Shown: in pieces, positions 1 to 8,091 of the stretch
Position numbering within the stretch: position 1 is the stretch's first letter
Layout of the letters: every line of letters starts with the position of its first letter
From: Geminicoccaceae bacterium
GTDB taxonomy: Bacteria > Pseudomonadota > Alphaproteobacteria > Geminicoccales > Geminicoccaceae
Direction: 5' to 3'
DNA: 64,000 nucleotides
Assembly (NCBI GenBank): GCA_020638495.1
Contig: JACKIN010000001.1
Span: forward strand, 186,001-250,000
Notes under the pieces: model-generated
Told to the model about the DNA's origin: nothing
Seen by the model: the letters and a program-made list of their open reading frames with translations, nothing else
Database searches by the model: none
Program-made: the position numbers and the translations under genes

Positions 1-1
1 C

Positions 2-124
2 GAGGCGGCCGGGCTCACGGCACCGGTGCTGCTCGCGGTCGGCTCGGTCGTCGCCCTCGGCGACATCCTGGCCGCCAAGAGCGGCCTTCGGGAGGAGGCG
101 GATGCCTGCCGCCAGCTGGGTTGA
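2..124 (+). CDS. Uroporphyrinogen-III C-methyltransferase, C-terminal end only
   Basis: Only the last 40 codons are present; the gene begins before the window. The tail reads APVLLAVGSVVALGDILAA and ends at TGA 122-124. It resembles the C-terminal strand and helix of SUMT enzymes, which usually end with a VVGEVVxL-type segment. SUMT makes precorrin-2 from uroporphyrinogen III, the first committed step toward siroheme and heme d1. In heme d1 clusters this enzyme is often called NirE. Here it sits directly before nirC, whose start lies inside its last 23 bases, so the two are likely translationally coupled. The identification depends on a short tail plus context; a cobalamin-type CobA cannot be excluded. 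Confidence 0.6.
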   Translation, partial: EAAGLTAPVLLAVGSVVALGDILAAKSGLREEADACRQLG

Positions 125-458
125 CCGGCTGGCGCTCGGCCTCGTCATCGGGGGCGTCGCCATCGCGGGCCCGGCCGGCTCCGCCGCCGCTGCCGAACCT
201 TCCCTGCAACGCCAGGACGAGCTCATCCATCTCCTGCGTCATGATTGCGGCTCGTGCCATGGCCTCACGCTGAAGGGCGGGCTCGGGCCACCGCTCCTGC
301 CCGACGCGCTCGCGGACCAGCCGGCCGAGAGCCTGGTCGCCATCATTCTCGACGGCGTGCCCGGCCGGCCGATGCCGCCCTGGCGGGGGCTGCTGCCCGA
401 GGACGAGGTGGTCTGGCTGGTCGGTCGCCTGCAGGAGGGGATCGGCGATGCGCGCTGA
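102..458 (+). CDS. nirC: NirC-like c-type cytochrome
   Basis: A 118-residue periplasmic monoheme cytochrome. An N-terminal hydrophobic signal segment (about residues 8-30, ending in an Ala-rich stretch) is followed by the heme motif CGSCHG and a PMPPW segment that probably gives the axial Met. Small cytochromes of this kind in d1 clusters (NirC) deliver electrons to NirS or take part in the last step of d1 maturation. The ATG at 102 overlaps the SUMT gene by 23 bases; a GGAGGAGG run just upstream supports that start. The end overlaps nirF by 11 bases. Length, position and motif fit NirC; a NirM-like donor is the other possibility. Confidence 0.8.
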   Translation: MPAASWVDRLALGLVIGGVAIAGPAGSAAAAEPSLQRQDELIHLLRHDCGSCHGLTLKGGLGPPLLPDALADQPAESLVAIILDGVPGRPMPPWRGLLPEDEVVWLVGRLQEGIGDAR

Positions 459-1632
459 GCGACGCTTCGTTGCGCTCCTGGCACTGGTGCTCGGCCTCGC
501 CGCCTGCACCACCAGCCCGCCCTTGCGCGGCACCGGCGACCTCGGCGTCGTCGTCGAGCGGGCCGAAGACTCGATCCTGATCGTCGACACGACCGAGCGG
601 CAGGCCATCGGCCGGGTGGCGGGCCTGGGCGATCTGAGCCACGCGTCGGTCGTCTTCTCGCGCGACGGCCGCTATGCCTTCGTCTTCGGCCGCGATGGCG
701 GGCTCAGCAAGGTCGATCTCCTGACCGGCGAGATCGCTGCTCGGGTCGTCCAGGCCGGCAACAGCATCGGCGGTGCCATCTCGCAGGACGGAAGGATCGT
801 CGCCGTCGCCAATTACGAGCCGGGCGGCGTGCGCTTCTTCAGAAGCGACGACCTCTCGCCCGTCGCCGAGGTGCCCTCGACCTACGGGGCCGACGGCGCG
901 CGCTCCAAGGTGGTCGGGATCGAGGAGATCGCCGACAACCGCTTCGTCTTCGCCCTCTACGATGCCGATGCGATCTGGACGGTCGGGCTCGAGGACGGGG
1001 CCGCTCCCGAAGTGGAGCGCTTCGCCGGGGTCGGCAAGCTGCCCTACGATGCGCTGCTCACCCCGGACGGGCACCATTATATCGCCGGCCTCTTCGGCGA
1101 GGACGGCCTTGTCGTGCTCGATCTCTGGGACGAGGGCGCCGCGCCCCGGCGCATCCTCGACGGCTACGGCAAGGGCGAGGAGCCCCTGCCGGTCTACAAG
1201 ATGCCGCATCTCGAGGGCTGGAGCGTCGCCGGCGACCGGCTCTATCTGCCCGCCATCGGCCGGCACGAGCTCCTCGTCGTCGATCGGGCGACCTTCAGGG
1301 AGATCGACCGCATCCCGGTCCACAGCCAGCCGGTCTTCGCCATCGCCCGGCCGGACGGCCGGCAGGTCTGGGTCAACTTCGCCCATCCCGACAACGACGT
1401 CATCCAGGTGATCGACGTGCCATCTGGCGAGATCGTCGAGGAGCTGCGGCCCGGCCCCGGCGTGCTGCACATGGAGTTCACGCCCAAGGGCGAGGCGGTC
1501 TGGATCTCGGTGCGCGACGCCAACCGCATCGATATCGTCGACACCGAGACCTTCGAGACGGTGGGGTCGCTCGAGGCCGAGGCGCCGAGCGGCATCTTCT
1601 TCACCGCCCGCGCCCATCGGCTGGGGTATTGA
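448..1632 (+). CDS. nirF: NirF, heme d1 biosynthesis lipoprotein
   Basis: A 394-residue protein beginning with a lipoprotein signal (LAAC lipobox near residue 19), then a beta-propeller related to the d1 domain of cytochrome cd1. Blade-like repeats carry SRDGRYAFVFGRDG and TPDGHHYI segments, and the end reads GVLHMEFTPKGEAVWISVRD, typical of the NirF/NirN/NirS family. NirF lacks the cytochrome c domain of NirS and NirN, as here. It works in the periplasm in late d1 formation, reportedly as a precursor-processing enzyme. An AGGAGGGG ribosome site lies 7 bases before the ATG, inside the end of nirC. The lipobox predicts membrane anchoring. Confidence 0.88.
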   Translation: MRAERRFVALLALVLGLAACTTSPPLRGTGDLGVVVERAEDSILIVDTTERQAIGRVAGLGDLSHASVVFSRDGRYAFVFGRDGGLSKVDLLTGEIAARVVQAGNSIGGAISQDGRIVAVANYEPGGVRFFRSDDLSPVAEVPSTYGADGARSKVVGIEEIADNRFVFALYDADAIWTVGLEDGAAPEVERFAGVGKLPYDALLTPDGHHYIAGLFGEDGLVVLDLWDEGAAPRRILDGYGKGEEPLPVYKMPHLEGWSVAGDRLYLPAIGRHELLVVDRATFREIDRIPVHSQPVFAIARPDGRQVWVNFAHPDNDVIQVIDVPSGEIVEELRPGPGVLHMEFTPKGEAVWISVRDANRIDIVDTETFETVGSLEAEAPSGIFFTARAHRLGY

Positions 1633-1637
1633 GGGCC

Positions 1638-2111
1638 ATGGTCGACATCCAGGAGGTTCCGCTCGACGCCCTCGATCGCCGGCTGATCGAGGAGTACCAG
1701 CGCGACCTGCCGCTCTGCCCGGAGCCCTACGCGGCCATGGGCGAGGCGCTCGGGGTGAGCGAGGAGGTGGTGCTCGACCGCCTTGGCCGGCTCCAGGAAC
1801 GGGGCGTGCTCAGCCGGGTTGGTGCTGTGATCGCACCGCATCGCACCGGCTGGAGCACGCTCGCCGCCATGGCGGTGCCGCAGGAGCGCCTCGACGAGGT
1901 GGCCGAGCTGGTCAATGCCTGCCCCGAGGTCAACCACAACTACGCCCGCGAGCACCGGCTCAATCTCTGGTTCGTCGTGACCGCGGCCAGCCGGGAACGG
2001 GTGGCCGACGTGCTCGCCGGCATCGCCGGACGCAGCGGGCTGGAGGTGCTCGACCTGCCGCTGGAGCGCGCCTACGGCATCGATCTCGGGTTCAAGCCGT
2101 CATGGAGCTGA
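1638..2111 (+). CDS. nirD: Siroheme decarboxylase subunit, NirD type
   Basis: A 157-residue Lrp/AsnC-fold protein: N-terminal winged-helix-like region (LDALDRRLIEEYQRDLPLC) then a RAM-like domain with HNYAREHRLNLWFVV. NirD/L/G/H proteins decarboxylate siroheme to 12,18-didecarboxysiroheme in d1 synthesis; they are not transcription factors. This copy and NirG share the NHNYxREHxLNxWFVV signature, whereas NirL and NirH share YRRPRxxPxWPYNLF, so the four genes form two alternating types. An in-frame TTG at 1629 is a possible earlier start. The ATG at 1638 is preferred because GAGGG stands just before it. It overlaps nirL by 10 bases. Confidence 0.85.
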   Translation: MVDIQEVPLDALDRRLIEEYQRDLPLCPEPYAAMGEALGVSEEVVLDRLGRLQERGVLSRVGAVIAPHRTGWSTLAAMAVPQERLDEVAELVNACPEVNHNYAREHRLNLWFVVTAASRERVADVLAGIAGRSGLEVLDLPLERAYGIDLGFKPSWS

Positions 2112-2590
2112 GCCCGGCCGATCGGCGCCTGCTCGACGCCCTCGAGGGCGGGCTGCCGCTCGTTCCACGCCCTTATGCAGTGCTGGGCGAGCGTGCCGGG
2201 ATGGCCGAGGCGGAGGTGATCCGGCGGCTCGCCGCACTCCAGGCGGCAGGCGTGGTGAAGCGGCTCGGCCTCGTGGTCCGGCATCACGAGATCGGCTACC
2301 GGGCCAACGCGATGACCGTGATGGATGTGCCGGACGACATGGTCGACGCGGTCGGCGAGCGGCTGACGCGGGCTGCCGACGTGACGCTCTGCTATCGCCG
2401 GCCGCGCCGCCTGCCGGGCTGGCCCTACAACCTCTTCGCCATGGTGCACGGCCGCGAGCGCGGCGCCGTGCTCGCCCGCATCGACCAGCTCCTCGACGAG
2501 CACGGTCTCGCCGGCCTGCCGCATGCGGTGCTCTTCAGCACCCGGCGCTTCAAGCAGCGCGGTGCGCGCTACCGGGCGGCGGCGGCCTGA
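2102..2590 (+). CDS. nirL: Siroheme decarboxylase subunit, NirL type
   Basis: A 162-residue member of the second Lrp-like type in the d1 pathway. It carries GYRANAMTVMDV and the CYRRPRRLPGWPYNLFAMVHG motif, which in the related AhbB family lines the siroheme pocket. It should form a heterodimer with a NirD/NirG-type partner that decarboxylates the acetate side chains of siroheme. The ATG sits inside the end of nirD, indicating coupling. The C-terminal tail is Arg/Ala rich (RYRAAAA). The L versus H label rests on gene order (D-L-G-H), because the two paralogues are hard to tell apart by motif alone. Confidence 0.83.
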   Translation: MELSPADRRLLDALEGGLPLVPRPYAVLGERAGMAEAEVIRRLAALQAAGVVKRLGLVVRHHEIGYRANAMTVMDVPDDMVDAVGERLTRAADVTLCYRRPRRLPGWPYNLFAMVHGRERGAVLARIDQLLDEHGLAGLPHAVLFSTRRFKQRGARYRAAAA

Positions 2591-2609
2591 TGCCCCGGAG
2601 GGTCGCCTG

Positions 2610-3053
2610 ATGGACGCCACCGACCGCCGCATCGTGGCCGGGCTGCAGGGCGGCTTCCCCCTGTGCCCGCGGCCGTACGAAAGGGCGGCCCGGGAGCTCG
2701 GGCTCGACGAGGGCGAGCTGATCCGTCGCCTGGCACGGCTGGTCGAAACCGGCGTGCTCAGCCGATTCGGCCCGCTCTTCAATGTCGAGGCCATGGGCGG
2801 CACCTACGTCCTGGCGGCCATGGCGGTGCCCGAGGATGCGTTCGACCGGGTGGCGGAGATGGTCAATGCCCATGTCGAGGTCGCCCACAACTACGAGCGC
2901 GAGCATCTCTTGAACATGTGGTTCGTGGTGGCGGCCGAGACGCCCGAGCGGGCGGAGGCGGTGCTCGGCGAGATCAGGGCGGAGACCGGCATCGAGGTGC
3001 TGTCGATGCCGAAGCTCGAGGAGTACTTCGTCGGTCTGAGGCTGCAGCCATGA
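2610..3053 (+). CDS. nirG: Siroheme decarboxylase subunit, NirG type
   Basis: A 147-residue NirD-type paralogue beginning MDATDRRIVAGLQ, with LPxC-like motif FPLCPRPYERAA and the shared HNYEREHLLNMWFVV segment. The ATG at 2610 is preferred over an upstream ATG at 2523, which would extend the protein back through nirL. CCGGAGGGTC upstream gives the ribosome site. It ends at TGA 3051-3053 in an ATGA overlap with nirH, so the pair is coupled. It should contribute, with NirH, the second decarboxylase heterodimer. Having four separate genes, rather than the fused NirDL found in some denitrifiers, is the older-looking arrangement. Confidence 0.84.
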   Translation: MDATDRRIVAGLQGGFPLCPRPYERAARELGLDEGELIRRLARLVETGVLSRFGPLFNVEAMGGTYVLAAMAVPEDAFDRVAEMVNAHVEVAHNYEREHLLNMWFVVAAETPERAEAVLGEIRAETGIEVLSMPKLEEYFVGLRLQP

Positions 3054-3550
3054 GGTCGGGGCGGGAGCCGGGCGACGCTGCGACGCTCGAGCGGCGGCTG
3101 GTGCAGGCGATCGGGACCGGCCTGCCGCTCGTCCCCGACCCCTATGCCGAGGTCGCGGCGGCGCTCGGCACCGACGAGGCGACGGTCATCGCCACCCTCG
3201 AGGCCATGCTCGCCCGAGGCGCCATCCGCCGCATCGGCGCCGTGCCGAACCACTACGCGCTCGGCTACCGGGCCAACGGCATGGCGGTCTTCGACGTCGA
3301 CGACGCGATGGTGGCCGAGCTCGGGCCGCTGATCGGCGCCTTCGATTTCGTCAGCCACTGCTACCGCCGGCCTCGCCATCCGCCGCTCTGGCCCTACAAT
3401 CTCTTCGCCATGGTCCACGCCAAGACGCGCCCGGCGGTCGAGACCAGGGTCCGGCAGATCAGGAGCCGGCTGGGCTCCGCGTGCCGCGGCGACACGATCC
3501 TCTACAGCCGCCGCATCCTCAAGAAGACCGGGCTTCGGCTCGCCCGGTAG
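3050..3550 (+). CDS. nirH: Siroheme decarboxylase subunit, NirH type
   Basis: A 166-residue NirL-type paralogue with GYRANGMAVFDV and HCYRRPRHPPLWPYNLFAMVHAK. It starts at the ATG of an ATGA junction with nirG. Like NirL it carries the YRRP...WPYNLFAMVH signature of the siroheme-decarboxylase B type. The protein probably pairs with NirG. The C-terminus is basic (RRILKKTGLRLAR). A 26-base gap separates it from nirJ. The family assignment is firm; the precise H label follows gene order. Confidence 0.84.
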   Translation: MRSGREPGDAATLERRLVQAIGTGLPLVPDPYAEVAAALGTDEATVIATLEAMLARGAIRRIGAVPNHYALGYRANGMAVFDVDDAMVAELGPLIGAFDFVSHCYRRPRHPPLWPYNLFAMVHAKTRPAVETRVRQIRSRLGSACRGDTILYSRRILKKTGLRLAR

Positions 3551-3576
3551 CCGCCTGGCAGAAACGGGAGACGTCC

Positions 3577-4761
3577 ATGTTCCGGATCACCAACTTCATG
3601 CGCGAGGTCGTCTGGCCCAGCCGCATCGGGCCGGCGCGCAAGCCGCCCGGACCGGTGGTCATCTGGAACCTGACGCGCCGCTGCAACCTGCGCTGCCGCT
3701 TCTGCTACTCGGGCTCGGCCGATGTCGCCTATGCCGACGAGCTCTCGACCGACGAGGTCGTGACGGTCATGCAGGACCTGCGCGCTTTCCGCGTGCCGGC
3801 GCTCATCCTCTCCGGCGGCGAGCCCCTGCTTCGCCCCGACATCTTCGAGCTCTCGGCCGAGGCCAAGCGCCTGGGCTTCTACGTCGCCCTCTCGACCAAC
3901 GGCACGCGGATCGACGAGACCAACATCGAGCGGATCGCCGAGCTGGACTACGACTATGTCGGCATCAGCCTGGACGGCACCGAGCCGACCCACGACCACC
4001 TCAGGGGCGAGCCGGGTGCCTTCGCCGCCGCCATGCGCGGCGTCGAGCGCTGCCAGGCGATCGGCATCAAGGTGGGGCTGCGCTTCACGCTGACCCGCGA
4101 CAACGCGGCCGAGCTCTCGACCATCCTCGATCTCATCGACCGGCGCGGCATCGACAAGTTCTACCTCTCGCACCTCAACTATGGCGGCCGCGGCTTCAAG
4201 GTCAGGGGCGAGGACGCCCAGGACGTCATGACCCGCGATGCCCTGGAGCTGATCTTCGAGACCTGTCTGCGGCACATCAACGAGGGCCGCAACACCGAGT
4301 TCGTCACCGGCAACAACGACGCCGACGGCGTCTTCCTGCTGCACTGGGTGCGCAAGAACTTCCCCGCCCGGGCCGCGCACATCCAGGCCCTGCTCGAGCG
4401 TTGGGGCGGCAATGCGTCGGGCGTGAACGTCGCCAATATCGACAATCGCGGCTTCGTCCACCCGGACACCTACTGGTGGCACCACAAGCTCGGCAATGTC
4501 CGGGACCGCCCGTTCAGCGAGATCTGGGCCGACACGTCGGCCGACCCTGTCTTCGCCGGGCTGAAGCAGCGCCCACGCCCGGTCACCGGGCGCTGCGGCG
4601 CCTGCCGCCACCTCGCGATCTGCAACGGCAACACGCGGGTCCGGGCGGCCCGCACGACGGGCGATCCCTGGGCCGCCGACCCCGGCTGCTACCTCACCGA
4701 CGCCGAGATCGGGCTCCCGGGCGAGACGGCCGGGCGCGAGGCCGCGCATGCCGCGGAGTAG
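3577..4761 (+). CDS. nirJ: NirJ, radical SAM heme d1 synthase
   Basis: A 394-residue radical SAM enzyme. The CxxxCxxC motif is RRCNLRCRFCYSG (C36, C40, C43), followed by the GGEP motif in LILSGGEPLLRPDI. A SPASM-like C-terminal cluster region (GRCGACRHLAICNGNTRVRA) likely holds a second iron-sulfur cluster. NirJ replaces propionate groups of 12,18-didecarboxysiroheme with oxo groups on the route to heme d1. Alternative upstream ATG at 3481 would run back into nirH; the ATG at 3577, with AACGGGAG before it, gives the standard N-terminus. It overlaps nirN by 14 bases. The close AhbC/AhbD relatives are excluded by the d1 cluster context. Confidence 0.9.
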   Translation: MFRITNFMREVVWPSRIGPARKPPGPVVIWNLTRRCNLRCRFCYSGSADVAYADELSTDEVVTVMQDLRAFRVPALILSGGEPLLRPDIFELSAEAKRLGFYVALSTNGTRIDETNIERIAELDYDYVGISLDGTEPTHDHLRGEPGAFAAAMRGVERCQAIGIKVGLRFTLTRDNAAELSTILDLIDRRGIDKFYLSHLNYGGRGFKVRGEDAQDVMTRDALELIFETCLRHINEGRNTEFVTGNNDADGVFLLHWVRKNFPARAAHIQALLERWGGNASGVNVANIDNRGFVHPDTYWWHHKLGNVRDRPFSEIWADTSADPVFAGLKQRPRPVTGRCGACRHLAICNGNTRVRAARTTGDPWAADPGCYLTDAEIGLPGETAGREAAHAAE

Positions 4762-6286
4762 GCCGGCTCTCGCCGCCCTCGTGCTGTGTTGGGCCGGCAT
4801 GGCGGAGGCGGCACCGGACGGTGCGGCGCTCTATGCCGAGAATTGCGCGGAATGCCATGGTGAGGCACGGCTCGGCGGCACCGGGCCGGCGCTGCTGCCG
4901 GACAATCTCGGCCGGCTGAAGCCGGCCCAGGCGGCGGAGGTCATCCGGGGCGGCCGGGCGCAGACGCAGATGCCGGCCTTCGAAGGCGTGCTGGACGAGG
5001 CCGCGATCGAGGCGCTCGTCGCCCTCGTCTACACCCCGCCCGAGACCGTGCCGGAATGGGGCATGGCGGAGATCCGGGCGTCGCACGAGACGACCGGTGC
5101 GGTGCCGGCCGAGGCGCCGATCTACGACGCCGATCCGCTCAATCTCTTCGTCGTGGTCGAGACCGGCGACCACCACATCACCATCCTCGACGGCGACCGC
5201 TTCGAGCCGCTGCGCCGCCTGCCCACCGCCTTCGCGCTGCATGGCGGCCCCAAGTTCAGCCCGGATGGCCGGTTCGTCTATCTGGCCTCCCGCGACGGCT
5301 GGATCGAGAAGATCGACATGTGGGGGCTGGAGAAGCTGGCGAAGGTCAGGGCCGGAATCAACACCCGCAATCTCGCCCTCTCGCACGACGGCCGCTTCGT
5401 CCTCGTCGGCAACTACCTGCCCAACAGCCTCACCGTGCTCGATGCCGAGGATCTCCGGCCGCTCGCGGTCATCCCGGTGGCCGACATCCGCGGCACCGGC
5501 TCCAGGGTGAGCGCCGTCTACGCCGCCCCGCCGCGCCAGAGCTTCATCGTGGCGCTCAAGGACGTGGCCGAGATCTGGGAGATCCCGATCGGCCCCCGCG
5601 CCGTCAAGGTCAGCGGCCTCGCCCACAGCAACGAGAGCGGGGCGGAGGAGGTCGTCGATTCCGCCGACCCGTTCCCGATCCGCCGCATCCTGCTGGACGA
5701 GCCGGTCGACGATTTCTTCTTCACCCCCGACTACCGCGTGCTCCTCGGCTCGGCCCGCAGCGGCGACCGCGTGGTCGCCATCCATCTCGACGTCGGCCGC
5801 GAGATCGCCGAGCTGCCGCTGCCGGGCATGCCGCATCTGGGCTCGGCCGCTGCCTTCGAATGGCAGGGCCGCCAGGTCATGGCGACGCCGCATCTGCGCG
5901 ACGCGGCGCTCAGCGTCATCGACATCGAGCGCTTCGAGGTGGTGGACGAGATCGAGACGCTGGGCCCCGGCTTCTTCCTCCGGGCCCATCCCGCCACCCC
6001 CTATGCCTGGGTCGACGTCTTCTTCGGCCCCGATGCCGATGCCGTGCAGGTGCTCGACACGCGCACCCTCGAGCTGGTGAGGACCATCCGCCCGAGCCCC
6101 GGCACGACGGCCGGGCATGTCGAGTTCACGCGGGACGGCAGCCACGCTCTGGTCAGCGTCTGGGCGGACGAGGGTGCGGTCGTCGTGTACAATGCGCACA
6201 CCCTCGAGGAGGTCAAGCGAATCCCGATGCGCCGACCGGTAGGGAAGTACAATGTCCACAATCGCCTCGCCGCTGCCGGCGACTGA
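4748..6286 (+). CDS. nirN: NirN, cytochrome c / d1 beta-propeller protein
   Basis: A 512-residue secreted protein: short signal peptide (cleavage near AEAAPDG), a cytochrome c domain with CAECHGE near residue 33 and an MPAFEG axial-Met region, then an eight-bladed d1-type propeller from about residue 120 (LFVVVETGDHHITILDG ... HVEFTRDGSHALVSVW). NirN is a cd1 relative that oxidises dihydro-heme d1 and hands the cofactor toward NirS. True NirS would carry nitrite-binding histidines; I cannot place those confidently, and the position after nirJ is classical for nirN. The gene overlaps both neighbours (14 and 35 bases). Confidence 0.82.
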   Translation: MPRSRPALAALVLCWAGMAEAAPDGAALYAENCAECHGEARLGGTGPALLPDNLGRLKPAQAAEVIRGGRAQTQMPAFEGVLDEAAIEALVALVYTPPETVPEWGMAEIRASHETTGAVPAEAPIYDADPLNLFVVVETGDHHITILDGDRFEPLRRLPTAFALHGGPKFSPDGRFVYLASRDGWIEKIDMWGLEKLAKVRAGINTRNLALSHDGRFVLVGNYLPNSLTVLDAEDLRPLAVIPVADIRGTGSRVSAVYAAPPRQSFIVALKDVAEIWEIPIGPRAVKVSGLAHSNESGAEEVVDSADPFPIRRILLDEPVDDFFFTPDYRVLLGSARSGDRVVAIHLDVGREIAELPLPGMPHLGSAAAFEWQGRQVMATPHLRDAALSVIDIERFEVVDEIETLGPGFFLRAHPATPYAWVDVFFGPDADAVQVLDTRTLELVRTIRPSPGTTAGHVEFTRDGSHALVSVWADEGAVVVYNAHTLEEVKRIPMRRPVGKYNVHNRLAAAGD

Positions 6287-6986
6287 GCGGGTGCCCGCGC
6301 CCGGCCCCGCGCTGCTGCTCTGCGCGCACGGTGCCCGCGGCGTGGCCGGCGCCGCGGCGCGGCATGCGGGCGTGCTGCGGCGGCAGGGCCGCTTCGCCAC
6401 GGTCGAGGCCTGCGCGCTCTATGGTGCCCCGAAGCTGGAGACCGTGCTCGCGCGGCTGGCGCCGGGGCCGCTGACCGTGCTGCCCTTCATGATGGCCGAG
6501 GGCTACACGCTGCAGGTGCTCGAGGAGCGGCTGCGGGCGGCCCGGCCCGACGCCCGGCTGGCTGCGGCCCTTGGCGCCCATGCGGGGATCGCCGATCTGC
6601 TCGTGGCAAGGGCGCTCAAGGGCCTGCGCGCCCACGGCCGCGAGCCGGGCGAGACGGCGCTGCTGCTGGTCGGGCACGGCACCACGCGGCATCCCGATTC
6701 GGCCCGGACGGCGAAGCGTCACGCTGCGGCGATCAGGGCACGGGGGATCTTCGCCGAGGTGGGGGTGGCCTTTCTCGACGAGGCGCCGGCCGTGGCGGAG
6801 ACCGTCGCAAGTCTCGCCGCGCCCTTCATCGCCGGCGTCGGCTTCCTCACCGATGCCGGCCAGCACGGGGCGAGCGACGTGGCGCGGCTCATGGCCGAGA
6901 CCGGTCGCGCCGGCGTCTATTTCGGCCCGATCGGCCCCGATCCCGCCCTCCTGCCGCTGATCGTCGAGGCGGCCACGCTTCAGTAG
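6252..6986 (+). CDS. CbiX/SirB-type sirohydrochlorin chelatase
   Basis: A 244-residue two-module class II chelatase. Module one opens ALLLCAHGARG and carries LPFMMAEGYTL; module two opens LLLVGHGTTRHPDS and has GFLTDAGQHGASD. The histidines in the AHG and GHG/GQHG segments are the metal-insertion residues of this family. It lies as the last gene of the d1 operon (start 35 bases inside nirN, with AGGGAAG before the ATG). I infer that it inserts iron into sirohydrochlorin to make siroheme, filling the one step between SUMT/dehydrogenase and NirDLGH. Cobalt insertion for cobalamin is the alternative, but no cob/cbi genes are in view. It converges with the next gene, overlapping by 7 bases. Confidence 0.72.
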   Translation: MSTIASPLPATERVPAPGPALLLCAHGARGVAGAAARHAGVLRRQGRFATVEACALYGAPKLETVLARLAPGPLTVLPFMMAEGYTLQVLEERLRAARPDARLAAALGAHAGIADLLVARALKGLRAHGREPGETALLLVGHGTTRHPDSARTAKRHAAAIRARGIFAEVGVAFLDEAPAVAETVASLAAPFIAGVGFLTDAGQHGASDVARLMAETGRAGVYFGPIGPDPALLPLIVEAATLQ

Positions 6987-8011
6987 CGCGCGCGGTCGCG
7001 GCTCTCCCAGAGCTCGCGGGCCATGGCCAGGGCACTTTCGGGCGTGGGCGACCTGCCGGTGAGATGCAGGGCCACGGCGGCCGTGCCGAGGATGGCCGCC
7101 TCGGGGCCGGGGGCGCGGCACCGCCCGCGCCAGAGCTCGACGACGCGGGCGGGCTCGAGCGGCTCGTCGCGCCAGCCGGCGTCGTCCGCCTCGAGAAGGG
7201 CGGGCCAGGTCTCGCGCCGCACCTGTCCGTCCTCGACGAGCGTGAGGGCAACGGGCTTCAGCGGGTTGATCTGACCCTCGCCGCCACCGCCCTTGAAGAT
7301 GGCGGCGCGCGGCTGGCCGAGGCGGCTCGCGGCCTGGGCGTGCAGGTCGGCGTAGTTGGGGTGGAAGACGCCCTGGATCTGGCAGGGTGCCGCGGCCGGG
7401 TTGAGCTCGCGCGCATAGGTGTTGGCCGGCGAGCGCAGGCCGAGGAGCGGGCGCAGCGCGAAGAGCCGCTCGAGGTCGGGGCAGATGGCTTCGAGCGGCA
7501 GATAGGCGAAGGAGCGCTCCGCCATGTGCCGCTCCGCCTCGCCGGCGTCCGTGGCGAGCGGCACGCCGAGCGCCTGCAGCACGGCGCGCGTGCCGGCCGG
7601 GCCCTCGCCGGCGACGCCGTGCATCAGGACGCGCACACCGGCGCCCGCTGCCAGGAGGGCCGCCAGGACGAAATAGGGAAGCTGGCGGTGGCGGTCGGCA
7701 TAGGAAGGCCAGTCGAGGGCCGTGGCCGGGAGGGTGCCGCAGGTCAGGCGGTCGCGGGCGGCCAGCGCGAAGCCGGCGAGCTCCGCCCCGGTCTCCTTGC
7801 GATAGCGCAGCACGGCGAGGAAGGCGCCGAGCTGCACCGGCTCGACCCCGCCCTCGAGGACGAGGCGCATCGCCTCCCGGGCCTCCTCCATGGTCAGGCT
7901 GCGGCCGAGCTTCTCGCCCTTGGCGACGGTGCGGACGACGGCGGCGAAGGGGTGCTCGGCCGCCAGGGCCGGCGCCGCGGCCTGTCCATGCGTGGCCACG
8001 CCTTGCTTCAT
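6980..8011 (-). CDS. TrpD2-like glycosyltransferase (YbiB family)
   Basis: A 343-residue protein with the two-domain fold of anthranilate phosphoribosyltransferase: helical N-terminal part (LTMEEAREAMRLVLEGGV, GAFLAVLRYRKETGAELAG) and a C-terminal part with GEGPAGTRAVLQALG and KGGGGEGQINPLKP. Proteins of this group (YbiB/TrpD2) lack true anthranilate specificity and at least some bind nucleic acid. In many proteobacteria they sit beside nitrate/nitrite assimilation or siroheme genes, as here. The substrate is unknown. A perfect FNR/DNR box at 8078-8091 stands upstream, so expression is probably tied to denitrifying conditions. Confidence 0.75.
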   Translation of the reverse strand: MKQGVATHGQAAAPALAAEHPFAAVVRTVAKGEKLGRSLTMEEAREAMRLVLEGGVEPVQLGAFLAVLRYRKETGAELAGFALAARDRLTCGTLPATALDWPSYADRHRQLPYFVLAALLAAGAGVRVLMHGVAGEGPAGTRAVLQALGVPLATDAGEAERHMAERSFAYLPLEAICPDLERLFALRPLLGLRSPANTYARELNPAAAPCQIQGVFHPNYADLHAQAASRLGQPRAAIFKGGGGEGQINPLKPVALTLVEDGQVRRETWPALLEADDAGWRDEPLEPARVVELWRGRCRAPGPEAAILGTAAVALHLTGRSPTPESALAMARELWESRDRARY

Positions 8012-8048
8012 GATCGCTTGCTCCCTGATCTACTCGGCCACGCGCCGC

Positions 8049-8091
8049 AATCTGCCACGGCCGGCTGCTTCCCGGCCTTGACGTCGGTCAA
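8049..8091 (-). promoter_or_regulatory. DNR/FNR box and -10 for the TrpD2-like gene
   Basis: TTGACGTCGGTCAA (8078-8091) is a perfect TTGAC-N4-GTCAA palindrome of the FNR/DNR type. Reading the - strand, 23 bases separate it from CAGATT (8049-8054), a weak -10. That is the class II activator spacing also seen at the two other boxes in this window. The gene it faces starts at 8011. The box overlaps the stop region of the hemerythrin gene. Confidence 0.6.
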
